From positions 248,001-312,000 of the forward strand of contig NZ_BAABHJ010000001.1 in assembly GCF_039542035.1 (NCBI RefSeq): a DNA stretch of 64,000 bases, in the 5' to 3' direction. The DNA comes from Actinoallomurus liliacearum (lineage in GTDB: Bacteria > Actinomycetota > Actinomycetes > Streptosporangiales > Streptosporangiaceae). Below the pieces are notes generated by a model. That model searched no databases, was not told where the DNA came from, and was given only the letters and a program-made list of their open reading frames with translations. Positions 16,150-25,486 of the stretch are shown here, piece after piece (position 1 is the first letter of the stretch; every line of letters starts with the position of its first letter). The translations under genes were made by a program, and so were the position numbers.

Positions 16150-16827
16150 GTGACGATCAGGGTGCTCCTCGTCGACGATCAGCCGCTGCTGCGCACCGGC
16201 TTCCGGCTCATCCTGGAGGGTGAGCCGGACATCGCGGTGGTGGGCGAGGCCGGCGACGGCGCCCAGGCCGTGGAGCTCACGCGGACGCTCCTGCCGGAGG
16301 TGGTCCTGATGGACATCCGGATGCCGGGCGTGGACGGGATCGAGGCGACGCGCCGGATCGTCCGGGAGGGTGCCGCGACCCACGATCCTCGGGTGCTGAT
16401 CCTGACGACGTTCGACCTGGACGAGTACGTCGTCGAGGCGGTGCGGGCGGGGGCCAGCGGGTTCCTGCTGAAGGACGCGCCGCCGGAGGACCTGGTGGCG
16501 GCGATCCGGATCGTGGCGAACGGCGACGCGATCGTCGCGCCGAGCGTGACGCGGCGGCTGCTGGACAAGTTCGCCACGCGGCTGCCGGCCGTGCGGGAGA
16601 CCGCGCCGCCGCGCGGGCTGCGGATGCTGACCGAGCGGGAGCTGGAGGTGCTGCGGCACGTCGCCCGCGGGCTGTCCAACGCGGAGATCGCGGCGGAGCT
16701 CGTCGTGAGTGAGACGACCGTGAAGACGCACGTGGGCAACCTCCTGGCCAAGCTCGGGCTGCGCGACCGCGTGCAGGCCGTCGTCTTCGCGTACGAGACG
16801 GGTCTCACCCAGCCGGGCCAGAGCTGA
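16150..16827 (+). CDS. LuxR/NarL-family response regulator
   Basis: 225 residues. The receiver domain has DD (9-10), the phosphorylated Asp55 in VVLMDIRMPG, the switch Thr in LTTF and the Lys of LLKDAP. The C-terminal LuxR-type helix-turn-helix (LTERELEVLRHVARGLSNAEIA, VSETTVKTHVGNLL) binds DNA. The GTG start abuts the stop of the sensor kinase, so the two are co-translated. The likely target is the ABC exporter that follows, and possibly its own promoter. Confidence 0.95.
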   Translation: MTIRVLLVDDQPLLRTGFRLILEGEPDIAVVGEAGDGAQAVELTRTLLPEVVLMDIRMPGVDGIEATRRIVREGAATHDPRVLILTTFDLDEYVVEAVRAGASGFLLKDAPPEDLVAAIRIVANGDAIVAPSVTRRLLDKFATRLPAVRETAPPRGLRMLTERELEVLRHVARGLSNAEIAAELVVSETTVKTHVGNLLAKLGLRDRVQAVVFAYETGLTQPGQS

Positions 16828-16831
16828 GGCC

Positions 16832-16859
16832 TTCCGGCGGATCACAGGATCTGCCGGAA
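16832..16859 (+). terminator. Hairpin after the response regulator
   Basis: A 12-bp stem with one G-T pair (16832-16843 with 16848-16859) and a 4-base loop, followed by a C-run. A second short stem (TCCTCC/GGAGGA) lies at about 16876-16892. These separate the two-component genes from the exporter genes. Confidence 0.6.
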
Positions 16860-17016
16860 ACCCCCCCGGGCGGCGTCCTCCCCTAGGAGGAGACGGCGCG
16901 GACGCTCCGTCTGCGGGTGGAACCGGCCTCCGTCCGCTGGGCCGACGAAACCGCTCACCCCGGGTTTTAGTCTCATGCGAGACAAAGCACCGTATGTGAG
17001 CAGGGAGTACTGTTCC

Positions 17017-17808
17017 GTGCCTGATATCCCCTCCCCCGTGACCGAGCCTCCGGGGCCGGTCGCCGTCGCACCGGCCGCGCGCGCCGACCGGCTCGTCAAG
17101 GAGTACGGCCGGGGTGACGTGAAGGTCATCGCGCTGAACGAGGTGTCGGTGGAGCTGCCCGCCGGCCGGTTCACCGCGATCATGGGGCCGTCGGGCTCGG
17201 GCAAGTCGACGCTCATGCACTGCATGGCGGGGCTGGACTCGGTGGACTCGGGGCGGGTCTTCGTCGGCGACGTGGACCTGACCCGGCTGGACGACAAGCG
17301 GCTCACCCGGTTGCGGCGGGACCGGATCGGCTTCATCTTCCAGGCGTTCAACCTGGTCCCGACGCTGACGGCGCTGGAGAACATCACGCTGCCGCTGGAC
17401 ATCGCCGGCCGGCGGCCGGACCAGGCGTGGCTCGACACCGTGGTCGACTCGATCGGGCTGCGCGACCGGTTGTCCCACCGGCCGGGCGAGCTGTCCGGCG
17501 GCCAGCAGCAACGGGTGGCGTGCGCCCGCGCGCTGGCGAGCCGCCCGGAGATCATCTTCGCGGACGAGCCGACCGGCAACCTGGACTCCCGGTCCGGGGC
17601 GGAGGTCCTGGCGTTCCTGCGGAACTCCGTGCGGGAGATGGGGCAGACGGTCGTCATGGTGACGCACGACCCCGTGGCGGCCGCCTACGCGGACCTCGTG
17701 CTGTTCCTGGCCGACGGACGGCTGGTGGACCGGATGCAGGATCCCACGGCCGAGAAGGTGCTGGAGCGCATGAAGGGCTTCGAGCTGCCGGGGGCCGGCT
17801 ACCGGTGA
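17017..17808 (+). CDS. ABC transporter ATP-binding protein (MacB/LolD type)
   Basis: 263 residues from the GTG at 17017, with GGGAG 10 bases upstream; an ATG at 16975 would add 14 residues. It powers the FtsX-type permease encoded next. Walker A is GPSGSGKST, the Q-loop is FIFQAFNLVPTLTALEN (typical of the MacB/LolD/FtsE group), the signature is LSGGQQQR and Walker B is IIFADEPTGNLD, with the switch His in VTHDP. The stop overlaps the permease ATG (TGATG). Induction by the upstream two-component system is likely. Such modules commonly export or detoxify antimicrobial peptides or lipids. Confidence 0.95.
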   Translation: MPDIPSPVTEPPGPVAVAPAARADRLVKEYGRGDVKVIALNEVSVELPAGRFTAIMGPSGSGKSTLMHCMAGLDSVDSGRVFVGDVDLTRLDDKRLTRLRRDRIGFIFQAFNLVPTLTALENITLPLDIAGRRPDQAWLDTVVDSIGLRDRLSHRPGELSGGQQQRVACARALASRPEIIFADEPTGNLDSRSGAEVLAFLRNSVREMGQTVVMVTHDPVAAAYADLVLFLADGRLVDRMQDPTAEKVLERMKGFELPGAGYR

Positions 17809-20309
17809 TGCTCAAGGTCACCGTGCGCAACCTCGTGGCGCACAAGATACGCCTGGCGCTGACGGCGTTCGCCGTGGTGCTGGGTGTGGCGTTCGTCGCC
17901 GGCACGCTGGTGTTCACCGACACGATGGGCCGGCAGTTCGACCGGCTGTTCTCCCGGACCGGCAAGGGCGTCGCGGTGGAGGTCCGCCCGAAGAAGGTCG
18001 TCGAGTCCGATGACGGCGCGGCGGCGCCGACGCTGCCCTCGTCCCTGGTCGCGACGGTCGGCCGGGTGCCCGGTGTGGCGCGGGCGCACGGTGGGGTGAC
18101 CGGCTTCGCCGCGGTCGTCGGCAAGGACGGCAAGGTGGTCGGTGGTTCCGGACCGCCGCAGCTGGGCGTCGACTGGGACCCCGGCGACCGGAACCTTCCC
18201 ATCACGGCCGGGCGCGGCCCGGCCGGCGCGGGCGAGGTCGCCATCGACCGGCAGACGGCGGAGAAGGCCGGTCTGAAGGTCGGGGACCGGGCCCGTGTCG
18301 TCGTCCAGGGGCCGACCCAGCCGGTGACGGTCGTGGGGATCGTCGACTCCGGCAGTCTCATGGGCGCGACCGTCACGGCCTTCGACCAGGGCACCGCGCA
18401 GCGGCTGCTGCTGCGACCCGGCCGGTTCAGTGACATCACGGTCGCGGCGCGGAAGGGCGTCTCGGAGACGGCGCTGCGCGACCGGATCCAGCGGGCGCTC
18501 TCGTCGCCGGGCTACGAGGCGATCACGGGTACGAAGCTGCGCGAGGAGAACAAGAGTCAGGTCGCGACCATCATGTCGTTCATCCGGACGGCCCTGCTGA
18601 TCTTCGCGGTCATCTCGATCTTCGTCGGCGCGTTCATCATCTTCAACACGTTCTCGATGCTGGTCGCCCAGCGGTCCCGGGAACTGGCGCTGCTGCGCGC
18701 GGTCGGCGCCTCACGCCGGCAGGTCACCCGCGCCGTGCTCGGCGAGGCGGTCGGCGTCGGCCTCGTCGGCTCGACCGTGGGGCTGGGCGCCGGCGTGGGC
18801 CTGGCGGTGCTGCTGCGGACGCTGTTCAACGCGCTCGGCGCCGACCTGGGCGGCGGGCTGGCGTTCACCTACAAGCCGGTCCTGTGGTCGTACGTCGTCG
18901 GCATGGTCGTCACGGTCGTGGCCGCCTACTTCCCCGCCCGCCGGGCGGCGAGGATCCCGCCGGTCGCCGCGATGCGCGACGACGTCGCGATGCCGCAGCG
19001 GTCGCTGCGGATCCGGGTCGTGGCCGGATCGCTGGTGACCGCCGCGGGGGCGGTCCTGGGCGGGCTCGGACTCGGCGGCTCCGGCGCGGCGCTGCTGGGC
19101 GTGGGCCTCGCCCTGGTGTTCCTGGGCGTGGCGATGCTCGCGCCGGTGCTCGCCCGTCCGGTCGTGCGGGCGCTCGGCGTCGCCTACCCGCGGCTGTTCC
19201 GGACGCCGGGACGCCTGGCGACGCAGAACGCCCTGCGCAACCCGCGCCGTACGGCGGCCACCGCGTCCGCGTTGATGATCGGGCTGGCCCTCGTCAGCGG
19301 GATCAACGTGATGAGCGCGTCGGCGAAGGCGTCGATCTCCCGGCAGGTCGACCGGACCTTCGCCGCCGACTACATGGTCACCGCGGCGGAACGGATCTTC
19401 AGCCCGGCGGAGCCGGCGCGGGCGGTGCGGGCCGCGCCGGGGGTCGAGCAGGTCACGGCCCTGTACTCCGGCCGGTTCGCGGCGGGCGGCGGGACGAGGT
19501 CGTTCGTGGCCACCGAACGCCCCGCCGACCTGGAGCGGGCCGCCCGGCTGTCGCTGGTGTCGGGTTCGACGGACCTGGGCCGGGACGGCCTCCTGGTCGA
19601 CCGGCCGACCGCGACCTCGGACCGGCTGCGGGTGGGGTCGACGGTCGGCGTCCGTTTCCCCGACGGCAGCACCGCGTCGGTGCGGGTCGCCGGGATCTAC
19701 GCCAGGAACCCCCTGGTCGGGTCCCGAGTGCTGGCGCTGCCGGCCTACCTGGCGCACACGGACCATCCCACGGGCGTCGCCCTGATGGTCAACGTCACCA
19801 AGGCCGACACCGCCACGAAGAAGGCCGTCGAGCAGGCGCTGAGCGCCTATCCCGGCCTCAGGGTGCAGGACCGGTCGGACGTGAAGAAGAGCGTCCAGCA
19901 GGGCGTCGACCAGTTCGTGCTGCTGCTGACCGCGCTGCTGGCCCTGTCGATCGTCATCGCCGCGCTGGGGATCATCAACACGCTCGCGCTGTCGGTGATC
20001 GAGCGGACGCGGGAGATCGGGCTGCTCCGGGCGATCGGCACGAGCCGCCGGCAGACGCGGCGGATGATCCGGCTGGAGTCGGTGCTGATCGCGGCGTTCG
20101 GCGCGGTGCTCGGCATCGCCATCGGCGTGGTCGCCGGGATCGGCTTTCAGCGGGCGCTCAGCGGCCAGGGCCTGAACGTCCTGAGCGTGCCGGTCGCCAC
20201 CCTGATCGGCTACCTCGTACTGGCCGCGGTCATCGGCGTCCTGGCGGCGCTGTGGCCGGCCTGGCGCGCCTCCCGCATGGACGTGCTCAAGGCCATCGCC
20301 TTCGAGTAG
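17808..20309 (+). CDS. ABC transporter permease with two FtsX domains
   Basis: 833 residues. It has an N-terminal membrane segment, a periplasmic-type core domain of about 200 residues, an FtsX domain with three segments (FAVISIFVGAFIIFNTFSMLVAQRSRELALLRAVGASRRQ region), a fourth and fifth segment in the middle, a second core domain, and a C-terminal FtsX domain (LALSIVIAALGIINTLALSVIERTREIGLLRAIGTSR region). This ten-segment layout is usual for actinobacterial MacB-like permeases that act with one ATPase partner. The ATG overlaps the ATPase stop. The gene ends just before a shared bidirectional terminator. Confidence 0.94.
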   Translation: MLKVTVRNLVAHKIRLALTAFAVVLGVAFVAGTLVFTDTMGRQFDRLFSRTGKGVAVEVRPKKVVESDDGAAAPTLPSSLVATVGRVPGVARAHGGVTGFAAVVGKDGKVVGGSGPPQLGVDWDPGDRNLPITAGRGPAGAGEVAIDRQTAEKAGLKVGDRARVVVQGPTQPVTVVGIVDSGSLMGATVTAFDQGTAQRLLLRPGRFSDITVAARKGVSETALRDRIQRALSSPGYEAITGTKLREENKSQVATIMSFIRTALLIFAVISIFVGAFIIFNTFSMLVAQRSRELALLRAVGASRRQVTRAVLGEAVGVGLVGSTVGLGAGVGLAVLLRTLFNALGADLGGGLAFTYKPVLWSYVVGMVVTVVAAYFPARRAARIPPVAAMRDDVAMPQRSLRIRVVAGSLVTAAGAVLGGLGLGGSGAALLGVGLALVFLGVAMLAPVLARPVVRALGVAYPRLFRTPGRLATQNALRNPRRTAATASALMIGLALVSGINVMSASAKASISRQVDRTFAADYMVTAAERIFSPAEPARAVRAAPGVEQVTALYSGRFAAGGGTRSFVATERPADLERAARLSLVSGSTDLGRDGLLVDRPTATSDRLRVGSTVGVRFPDGSTASVRVAGIYARNPLVGSRVLALPAYLAHTDHPTGVALMVNVTKADTATKKAVEQALSAYPGLRVQDRSDVKKSVQQGVDQFVLLLTALLALSIVIAALGIINTLALSVIERTREIGLLRAIGTSRRQTRRMIRLESVLIAAFGAVLGIAIGVVAGIGFQRALSGQGLNVLSVPVATLIGYLVLAAVIGVLAALWPAWRASRMDVLKAIAFE

Positions 20310-20320
20310 GCCGGCGCCAC

Positions 20321-20363
20321 CGTCCCGCTGACCGGCCGGGCGGCCCGGCCGGTCAGCGGGACG
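20321..20363. terminator. Bidirectional terminator between converging permease and binding-protein genes
   Basis: A perfect 20-bp stem (20321-20340 with 20344-20363) with a 3-base loop. It starts 11 bases after the permease stop and, on the other strand, includes the last codons and stop of the substrate-binding protein. Confidence 0.85.
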
Positions 20364-22068
20364 CCGACGTCCGGGCCTTGGTCCGGAGGCCGAGCGCGGC
20401 GTAGTCGTACATCCCGTAGACGGGGTGGACGTAGGCGTTCGCGAGCGCGGGCGGCCGGTACAGCACGGTCTTCTCGGTCAGGAGCGGAACGAAGGCGCCT
20501 GTCGCCATGACGGCACGGTCGGCCTCGGTCCACCGCTGCGCGCGGCGCGTCGCGTCGGGGGTCCGCGCTCCCAGGGCGAGGAACCGGTTCACCCGCGCGT
20601 CCCGCAGCTCCATCAGGTTCGGGTTGTTGACCTTCGCGACGGCACCGGTGAGGGGCCGCAGGAAGGCGTACCCGGTGGGCCGGTTCGCGGCCCAGGAGTC
20701 GATCAGTACGCCCAGGCCGTGCCGGTGCGCGTACGCGGGCGAACCGGCCGTGCTGCCCCACTGGAACGCCGACAGGGTGGTCACCCGCGCGTCGATGCCG
20801 ATCTGCCCGAGCGCCTGGCGCAGGGCCTGGGCGGCGGCGACGTCGCCCGGCCGGTCCCCGCGCACGGCGAGGGCCGTGGTGAACCCGCTCGAGTGGCCGC
20901 ACGCCGCGAGCTCCTGCCGTGCCCGCGCGACGTCGTGCGGGTACGGGTCGGCGGCCTGGTACCCGGTGACCGTGGGCGGCAGGACGCCGGTGGCCGGCAC
21001 GCCCGCGGTGGGGCCGCCGTAGGCGCGCTGGACCGCCGTGCGGTCGACGGCGTACTGGACGGCGCGCCGGCAGTGGAGGTTGTCGAACGGCCGGACACGC
21101 GTGGACAGCGCGGCGTAGTGCACGAGCCCGGTTGTCGGGTCGTCGGCCCGGGCCTTCGCGGCGGGCGCGCCGAGGATCGTGGTCCGGGTGGCGGGCTGGA
21201 CGCCGGCGCCGGCCAAATCGGCGTCCAGGGCCCCCGAGCCCAGCCTCGCGTCGAGGTCCGCGGCGGCGACCTTCTCGGTCACCTCGATGCGGTCGGGCAG
21301 CGCCGCGCGGTTCGGATCGTCGTGCCAGTGCGGGTTGCGCACCAGCGTGAAGCCCTTACCGACGTCGTGCCGGGCGAACTGGTACGGCCCGGTCGACATC
21401 GGGTGCTTCTCGTAGTCGGTCCGGGTGTCCTTCGCCCGCGGCACGGGGGCGGTCTGCGGGCCGGCCGCGAGCTGGTCGAAGTCGTAGTCGGGCCTCTTCA
21501 GGTGGAACACGACCGTGCGGTCGTCGGGCGTGGTCACGCCGGTGAAGTGGTCGAGGTCCCGGTCGAGGTAGGGGCCCCAGTACTTGCCGGCGAGGGCATC
21601 GCGCAGGTCGCGCGGCCCGTGGGTGAGCTGGGCGGTGTAGGAGCTGCGCGCGACCGCGTACTTGACGTCACGGGCATGGACCGGGGTGCCGTCCTCGTAC
21701 GTGATCCCGGGGCGCAGCTTGTACGTCCAGGTCCGGCCACCGTCGCTGGGCCGGCCGAGCGACTCCGCCAGGTCGGGGACGAGCCGCAGCCCGGCCGATC
21801 CGGGCGCCGCGGCGTAGGTGAGGAGGGAGCGCGCGTACAGGCGGGCGAGGTCGGCCTCGTAGGCCAGGCCGACGTCGCCGGGGTCGAGGGAGACCGGGGC
21901 GTCCGTGACGGCCAGGCGCAGGGTGCCCCCGCGCACGGTGGACGGGTACACGACACGGGACGACGCCTGGTCGAACGACGTGTCGAGGCGCACCGTGGTC
22001 CGACCCCCGCCGCAGGCGGTGGTACCGAGCACGAGAAGGACGGCGCAGGCCGCGAATCTACCTCTCAC
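20353..22068 (-). CDS. Peptide-type ABC transporter substrate-binding lipoprotein (SBP family 5), second copy
   Basis: 571 residues. The signal peptide ends in a lipobox (LGTTAC-GGG), so it should be a membrane-anchored binding protein for the Opp/Dpp-type importer encoded upstream. Family 5 features include GGTLRLAV, TWTYKLRPGITYEDGTPV, STGPYQF, FDNLHCRRAVQYAVD and the C-terminal GMYDYAALGL. It is a clear paralogue of the binding protein at 25487-27235, sharing the CRRAV cysteine motif and ending, but is more diverged. It starts at a GTG with no ribosome site and has its own AT-rich promoter 6 bases upstream, so it can be expressed separately from the transporter. Confidence 0.92.
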   Translation of the reverse strand: MRGRFAACAVLLVLGTTACGGGRTTVRLDTSFDQASSRVVYPSTVRGGTLRLAVTDAPVSLDPGDVGLAYEADLARLYARSLLTYAAAPGSAGLRLVPDLAESLGRPSDGGRTWTYKLRPGITYEDGTPVHARDVKYAVARSSYTAQLTHGPRDLRDALAGKYWGPYLDRDLDHFTGVTTPDDRTVVFHLKRPDYDFDQLAAGPQTAPVPRAKDTRTDYEKHPMSTGPYQFARHDVGKGFTLVRNPHWHDDPNRAALPDRIEVTEKVAAADLDARLGSGALDADLAGAGVQPATRTTILGAPAAKARADDPTTGLVHYAALSTRVRPFDNLHCRRAVQYAVDRTAVQRAYGGPTAGVPATGVLPPTVTGYQAADPYPHDVARARQELAACGHSSGFTTALAVRGDRPGDVAAAQALRQALGQIGIDARVTTLSAFQWGSTAGSPAYAHRHGLGVLIDSWAANRPTGYAFLRPLTGAVAKVNNPNLMELRDARVNRFLALGARTPDATRRAQRWTEADRAVMATGAFVPLLTEKTVLYRPPALANAYVHPVYGMYDYAALGLRTKARTSASR

Positions 22069-22074
22069 CGGTAA

Positions 22075-22104
22075 ATTATTGCAGTCAGTGCATCATTCCG
22101 GCAA
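22075..22104 (-). promoter_or_regulatory. Promoter of the second binding protein
   Basis: TTGCCG (22099-22104), an 18-base spacer and AATAAT (22075-22080), 6 bases before the GTG at 22068. This would give a leaderless message. The stretch is unusually AT-rich for the window. Confidence 0.5.
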
Positions 22105-22149
22105 AACACCGCATGAGATCTCCGCCACTCGGATCCGGCCGGCCCGCGG

Positions 22150-23244
22150 TCAGGCGTCACGGGCCTCCTCGACCGTCTCGGCCGCCTTGGTCACCTTGGC
22201 GCCGGCGCCCTCGGGGGCGTTCTCCGGGAAGTGGCAGGCGACGCGGTGACCCGGAAGCACCTCGACCAGCGGCGGCTCGATCTTGCCGCAGATCTCCTGG
22301 GCCTTCCAGCAGCGGGTGTGGAAGCGGCAGGCCGGCGGCGGGTTCAGCGGGCTGGGGACGTCGCCCTGCAGCCGGACGCGCTCGCGGCCCTTGCGCTTGG
22401 TCGGGTCGGGGATCGGAACCGCCGACATCAGCGCCACGGTGTAGGGGTGCATCGGGCTCTTGTACAGCGCCGTGCTGTCGGCCAGCTCGACCAGCTTGCC
22501 GAGGTACATCACGCCGACGCGGTCGGAGATGTGGCGCACCACCGACAGGTCGTGGGCGATGACGACGTAGGTGAGGTTGAACTCCTCCTGCAGGTCCTCG
22601 AGGAGGTTGACGACCTGGGCCTGGATCGACACGTCCAGCGCGGAGACCGGCTCGTCCGCGACGATCAGCTTGGGCCGCAGCGCGAGGGTGCGGGCGATGC
22701 CGATGCGCTGGCGCTGCCCGCCGGAGAACTCGTGCGGGTAGCGGTTGTAGTGCTCGGGGTTGAGCCCGACGACCTCGAGCAGGTCCTGCACGGCCCGCTT
22801 GACGCCGCTCTCGGTCGCGATGCCCTGCAGCCGGAACGGCGCCCCGATGATCGACCCGACGGTCTTGCGGGGGTTCAGCGAGGAGTACGGGTCCTGGAAG
22901 ATCATCTGGAGGTCGCGCCGCAGCGGCCGCATGCTGCCCTGGGACACGTGGGTGATGTCCTGGCCCTGGAAGATGATCTGCCCGTCCGACGGCTCCAGCA
23001 GCCGAGTGATCATCCGGCCGGTGGTGGTCTTGCCGCAGCCGGACTCGCCGACGAGGCCGAGCGTCTCGCCCGCGCGCACCGCGAAGTCGACCCCGTCGAC
23101 CGCCTTGACCGCGCCCACCTGGCGCTTGACGATCGCGCCGCGGGTGACCGGGAAGTGCTTGCGGAGCCCGCGGACCTCCAGCAGCGCGTCGCCGTCACCG
23201 GCCGGCCGCTGGTCCGCCACGACCTCGCTGTCGGGTGTAGTCAC
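22150..23244 (-). CDS. Oligopeptide/dipeptide ABC transporter ATP-binding protein (DppF/OppF type)
   Basis: 364 residues from the GTG at 23244, which has GGAG 5 bases upstream; an in-frame ATG at 23283 is possible. Walker A is GESGCGKTT, the Q-loop MIFQDPYSSLNPRKTV is the classic DppF/OppF form, the signature is FSGGQRQR and Walker B LIVADEPVSALD. The C-terminal oligo_HPY extension contains CRFHTRCWKAQEIC, the cysteine cluster of a 4Fe-4S site found in this family. It pairs with the DppD-type ATPase 91 bases upstream to power the importer. Confidence 0.95.
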   Translation of the reverse strand: MTTPDSEVVADQRPAGDGDALLEVRGLRKHFPVTRGAIVKRQVGAVKAVDGVDFAVRAGETLGLVGESGCGKTTTGRMITRLLEPSDGQIIFQGQDITHVSQGSMRPLRRDLQMIFQDPYSSLNPRKTVGSIIGAPFRLQGIATESGVKRAVQDLLEVVGLNPEHYNRYPHEFSGGQRQRIGIARTLALRPKLIVADEPVSALDVSIQAQVVNLLEDLQEEFNLTYVVIAHDLSVVRHISDRVGVMYLGKLVELADSTALYKSPMHPYTVALMSAVPIPDPTKRKGRERVRLQGDVPSPLNPPPACRFHTRCWKAQEICGKIEPPLVEVLPGHRVACHFPENAPEGAGAKVTKAAETVEEARDA

Positions 23245-23335
23245 TGTTTCTCCAGTTCGATCCGGCTCTTCGGCCGGTGCCATTCGACGACGGTACGCGC
23301 CGGCGCGGCGTGCCCGTGCCCCACGATCTCCTCGA

Positions 23336-24397
23336 TCACAGCTTCGGCTTGATCTCTTCGTTCCAGATGCGGCGCCGGTCCTCCCTGCCCAGGTGGCAGG
23401 CGACACGGTGGCCGGGCGCGACCTCGCGGAGTTCCGGCCGCTCGGTCTCGCTGCGGCCCTCGTTGAGCTCCGAGTACCCGCAGCGGGGGCTGAACGCGCA
23501 GCCGACCGGGACGTTGATGAGGCTGGGCGGGGAGCCCTTGATGGGCATGAGGCGCTCGGACCGGTCGCGGTCCAGGCGCGGCATCGAGCCGAGCAGGCCC
23601 CAGGTGTAGGGGTGCTCGGGCCGGTGGAAGATGTCCTCGGCCGAGCCGTACTCCACACACCGGCCGCCGTACATCACAAGGATGTCGTCGGACAGCTCCG
23701 CGACCACGCCCAGGTCGTGGGTGATCATGATGACGGCGGAGTTGAACTCCTCCTGCAGGTCACGGATCAGGTCGAGGATCTGCGCCTGCACCGTCACGTC
23801 GAGCGCCGTGGTGGGCTCGTCGGCGATGAGCAGTTCGGGGTCGCAGGACAGCGCCATGGCGATCATCGCGCGCTGCCGCATGCCGCCGGAGAACTGGTGC
23901 GGGTAGTCGTCGACCCGCCGGTCCGGCTGCGGGATGCCGACCCGGCCCAGCATGTCGATCGCGTGCTTGCGCGCGACCTCCTTGCTGACGTCGTTGTGCA
24001 GCCGGTACGCCTCGATGATCTGCGCGCCGACCGTGTACAGCGGGTGCATCGACGACAGCGGGTCCTGGAAGATCATCGCCATCTTCCGGCCGCGCAGGCG
24101 GCGCACCTGCTCCGGTGAGGAGCCGATGACCTCCTGGCCGTCCAGCCAGATCTCGCCGGAGACCCGTGCGTTGCGGCGGTTGTGCAGGCCGAGCAGGCCG
24201 AGGCTCGTCACGCTCTTGCCCGAGCCGGACTCCCCGACGATGCCGAGCGTGCGGCCGCGGTCGAGCTGGAACGACAGTCCGTCGACGGACTTGACCAGCC
24301 CGTCGTCGGTCGGGAAGTGGATGCGCAGGTCCCGGACGTCCAGGAAGGACTGCGACGCCGTGCCGGCGGCCGGGCCCGCGGTCTGGTCCTCGGTCAC
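23336..24397 (-). CDS. Oligopeptide/dipeptide ABC transporter ATP-binding protein (DppD/OppD type)
   Basis: 353 residues from the GTG at 24397, which overlaps the permease stop (GTGA) and has GAGG 5 bases upstream. Walker A is GESGSGKSV, the Q-loop MIFQDPLSSMHPLYTVG is of DppD type, the signature is FSGGMRQR and Walker B LLIADEPTTALD. The C-terminal extension has CAFSPRCGY and a later Cys in RVACHL, matching the 4Fe-4S-binding tail of the family. It should form a heterodimer with the DppF-type ATPase. Confidence 0.95.
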   Translation of the reverse strand: MTEDQTAGPAAGTASQSFLDVRDLRIHFPTDDGLVKSVDGLSFQLDRGRTLGIVGESGSGKSVTSLGLLGLHNRRNARVSGEIWLDGQEVIGSSPEQVRRLRGRKMAMIFQDPLSSMHPLYTVGAQIIEAYRLHNDVSKEVARKHAIDMLGRVGIPQPDRRVDDYPHQFSGGMRQRAMIAMALSCDPELLIADEPTTALDVTVQAQILDLIRDLQEEFNSAVIMITHDLGVVAELSDDILVMYGGRCVEYGSAEDIFHRPEHPYTWGLLGSMPRLDRDRSERLMPIKGSPPSLINVPVGCAFSPRCGYSELNEGRSETERPELREVAPGHRVACHLGREDRRRIWNEEIKPKL

Positions 24398-25407
24398 GAC
24401 AGCCTCACCCTCGGGTCGACCACGGCGTACAGGATGTCCACGACGAGGTTGCACAGCACGATGAAGAACGCGCCCATCATCACCACGCCGAGCACGCGCG
24501 GAAGGTCGTTGTTGTTGATCGAGTCGATGGCGAACTTGCCCAGCCCCGGCAGGGAGAAGGTGCTCTCGGTGAGCACCGCGCCGCCCAGCAGGATGCCCAG
24601 GTCCAGACCGAAGATCGTGAGCACCGGGGTGAGCGTGGACCGCAGGGCGTGCCGGACGACGACGGTGCGTTCGGGCAGGCCCTTGGCGCGTGCCGTCCGG
24701 ATGTAGTCCTCGCCCATCGTCTCCAGCATGCCCGCCCGGGTCAGCCGGGCGTACAGGGCCGCCTGGAGAAAGGCGAGGGTGACCCAGGGCAGGACCAGCG
24801 CCGACGCCCACTGGAGCGGGTTCTGGGTCAGGCCGACGTAGGTGCCGGCGTTGGGGAACCAGTTGAGGTTGTCGCGGAAGATGGCCAGCGACACCAGGCC
24901 GGTGAAGAAGATGGGCAGTGAGACGCCGGCCAGCGCGATGCCCATCGAGATGCGGTCGACGGCCGTGCCCCGCTTCAGCGCGGAGACGACGCCCGTCGCG
25001 ACACCGAACAGCACCCAGATGATCGCCGCACCGGCCGCGAGCGAGAGGGTGACCGGGGCCCGGTCGAGCAGGTCGGGCCAGACCGGCGTCTGGTTGATGA
25101 AGGAGTAGCCGAAGCACGGTGGCCCGCAGTAGACCTTCGAGGGTCCGAAGTCGTAGTGGGCGCCGATGATGATGCCCTTGACGAAGTTCCAGTACTGGAT
25201 CGCCACTGGCCTGTTCAGCCCGAGCCGCACCTCGACCTCGTGGATCGCCTGCGGTCCGGCGCTCTTGCCGACGTACCGCGATGCGAGGTCCGCGGTGGTG
25301 GCCCCGGTCAGCCTCGGGACGAGGAAGAAGATCGCGAAGGTCACCATGCTGACGATGACGAGCAGCGCGATCGCGGCGATCAGACGCCGGATGAGGAATG
25401 TGACCAC
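24394..25407 (-). CDS. Peptide ABC transporter permease (DppB/OppB type)
   Basis: 337 residues from the GTG at 25407, beginning VVTFLIRRLIAAIALLVIV; the frame is open further upstream but through a terminator-like hairpin. It has about six membrane segments and the EAA loop for the ATPases (YIRTARAKGLPERTVVVRHALR split around it). A cysteine pair at YCGPPCFGY sits in the first extracytoplasmic loop, where substrate delivery occurs. It overlaps the DppD-type gene by 4 bases. Confidence 0.94.
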   Translation of the reverse strand: MVTFLIRRLIAAIALLVIVSMVTFAIFFLVPRLTGATTADLASRYVGKSAGPQAIHEVEVRLGLNRPVAIQYWNFVKGIIIGAHYDFGPSKVYCGPPCFGYSFINQTPVWPDLLDRAPVTLSLAAGAAIIWVLFGVATGVVSALKRGTAVDRISMGIALAGVSLPIFFTGLVSLAIFRDNLNWFPNAGTYVGLTQNPLQWASALVLPWVTLAFLQAALYARLTRAGMLETMGEDYIRTARAKGLPERTVVVRHALRSTLTPVLTIFGLDLGILLGGAVLTESTFSLPGLGKFAIDSINNNDLPRVLGVVMMGAFFIVLCNLVVDILYAVVDPRVRLS

Positions 25408-25420
25408 AGTGCCCGGCCAC

Positions 25421-25453
25421 GGTGGCCGGCGGGCGGGTCGCCCGCCGGCCACC
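25421..25453 (-). terminator. Hairpin between binding protein and DppB-type permease
   Basis: A perfect 15-bp stem (25421-25435 with 25439-25453) with a 3-base loop, placed in the 79-base gap. It lacks a T-run and sits inside an operon, so partial termination or 3'-end protection is likely, leaving the binding-protein message in excess. Confidence 0.7.
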
Positions 25454-25486
25454 GACGGCCTTCACCTGCCTTCTAGGGAGCGGAGG

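Noticed and set aside
15076..17667. 863-residue open frame on the minus strand
   Set aside because: It is antisense to the sensor kinase, response regulator and ABC ATPase, all with clear motifs; its composition (Arg/His/Gln/Pro) is that of a GC-rich shadow frame.
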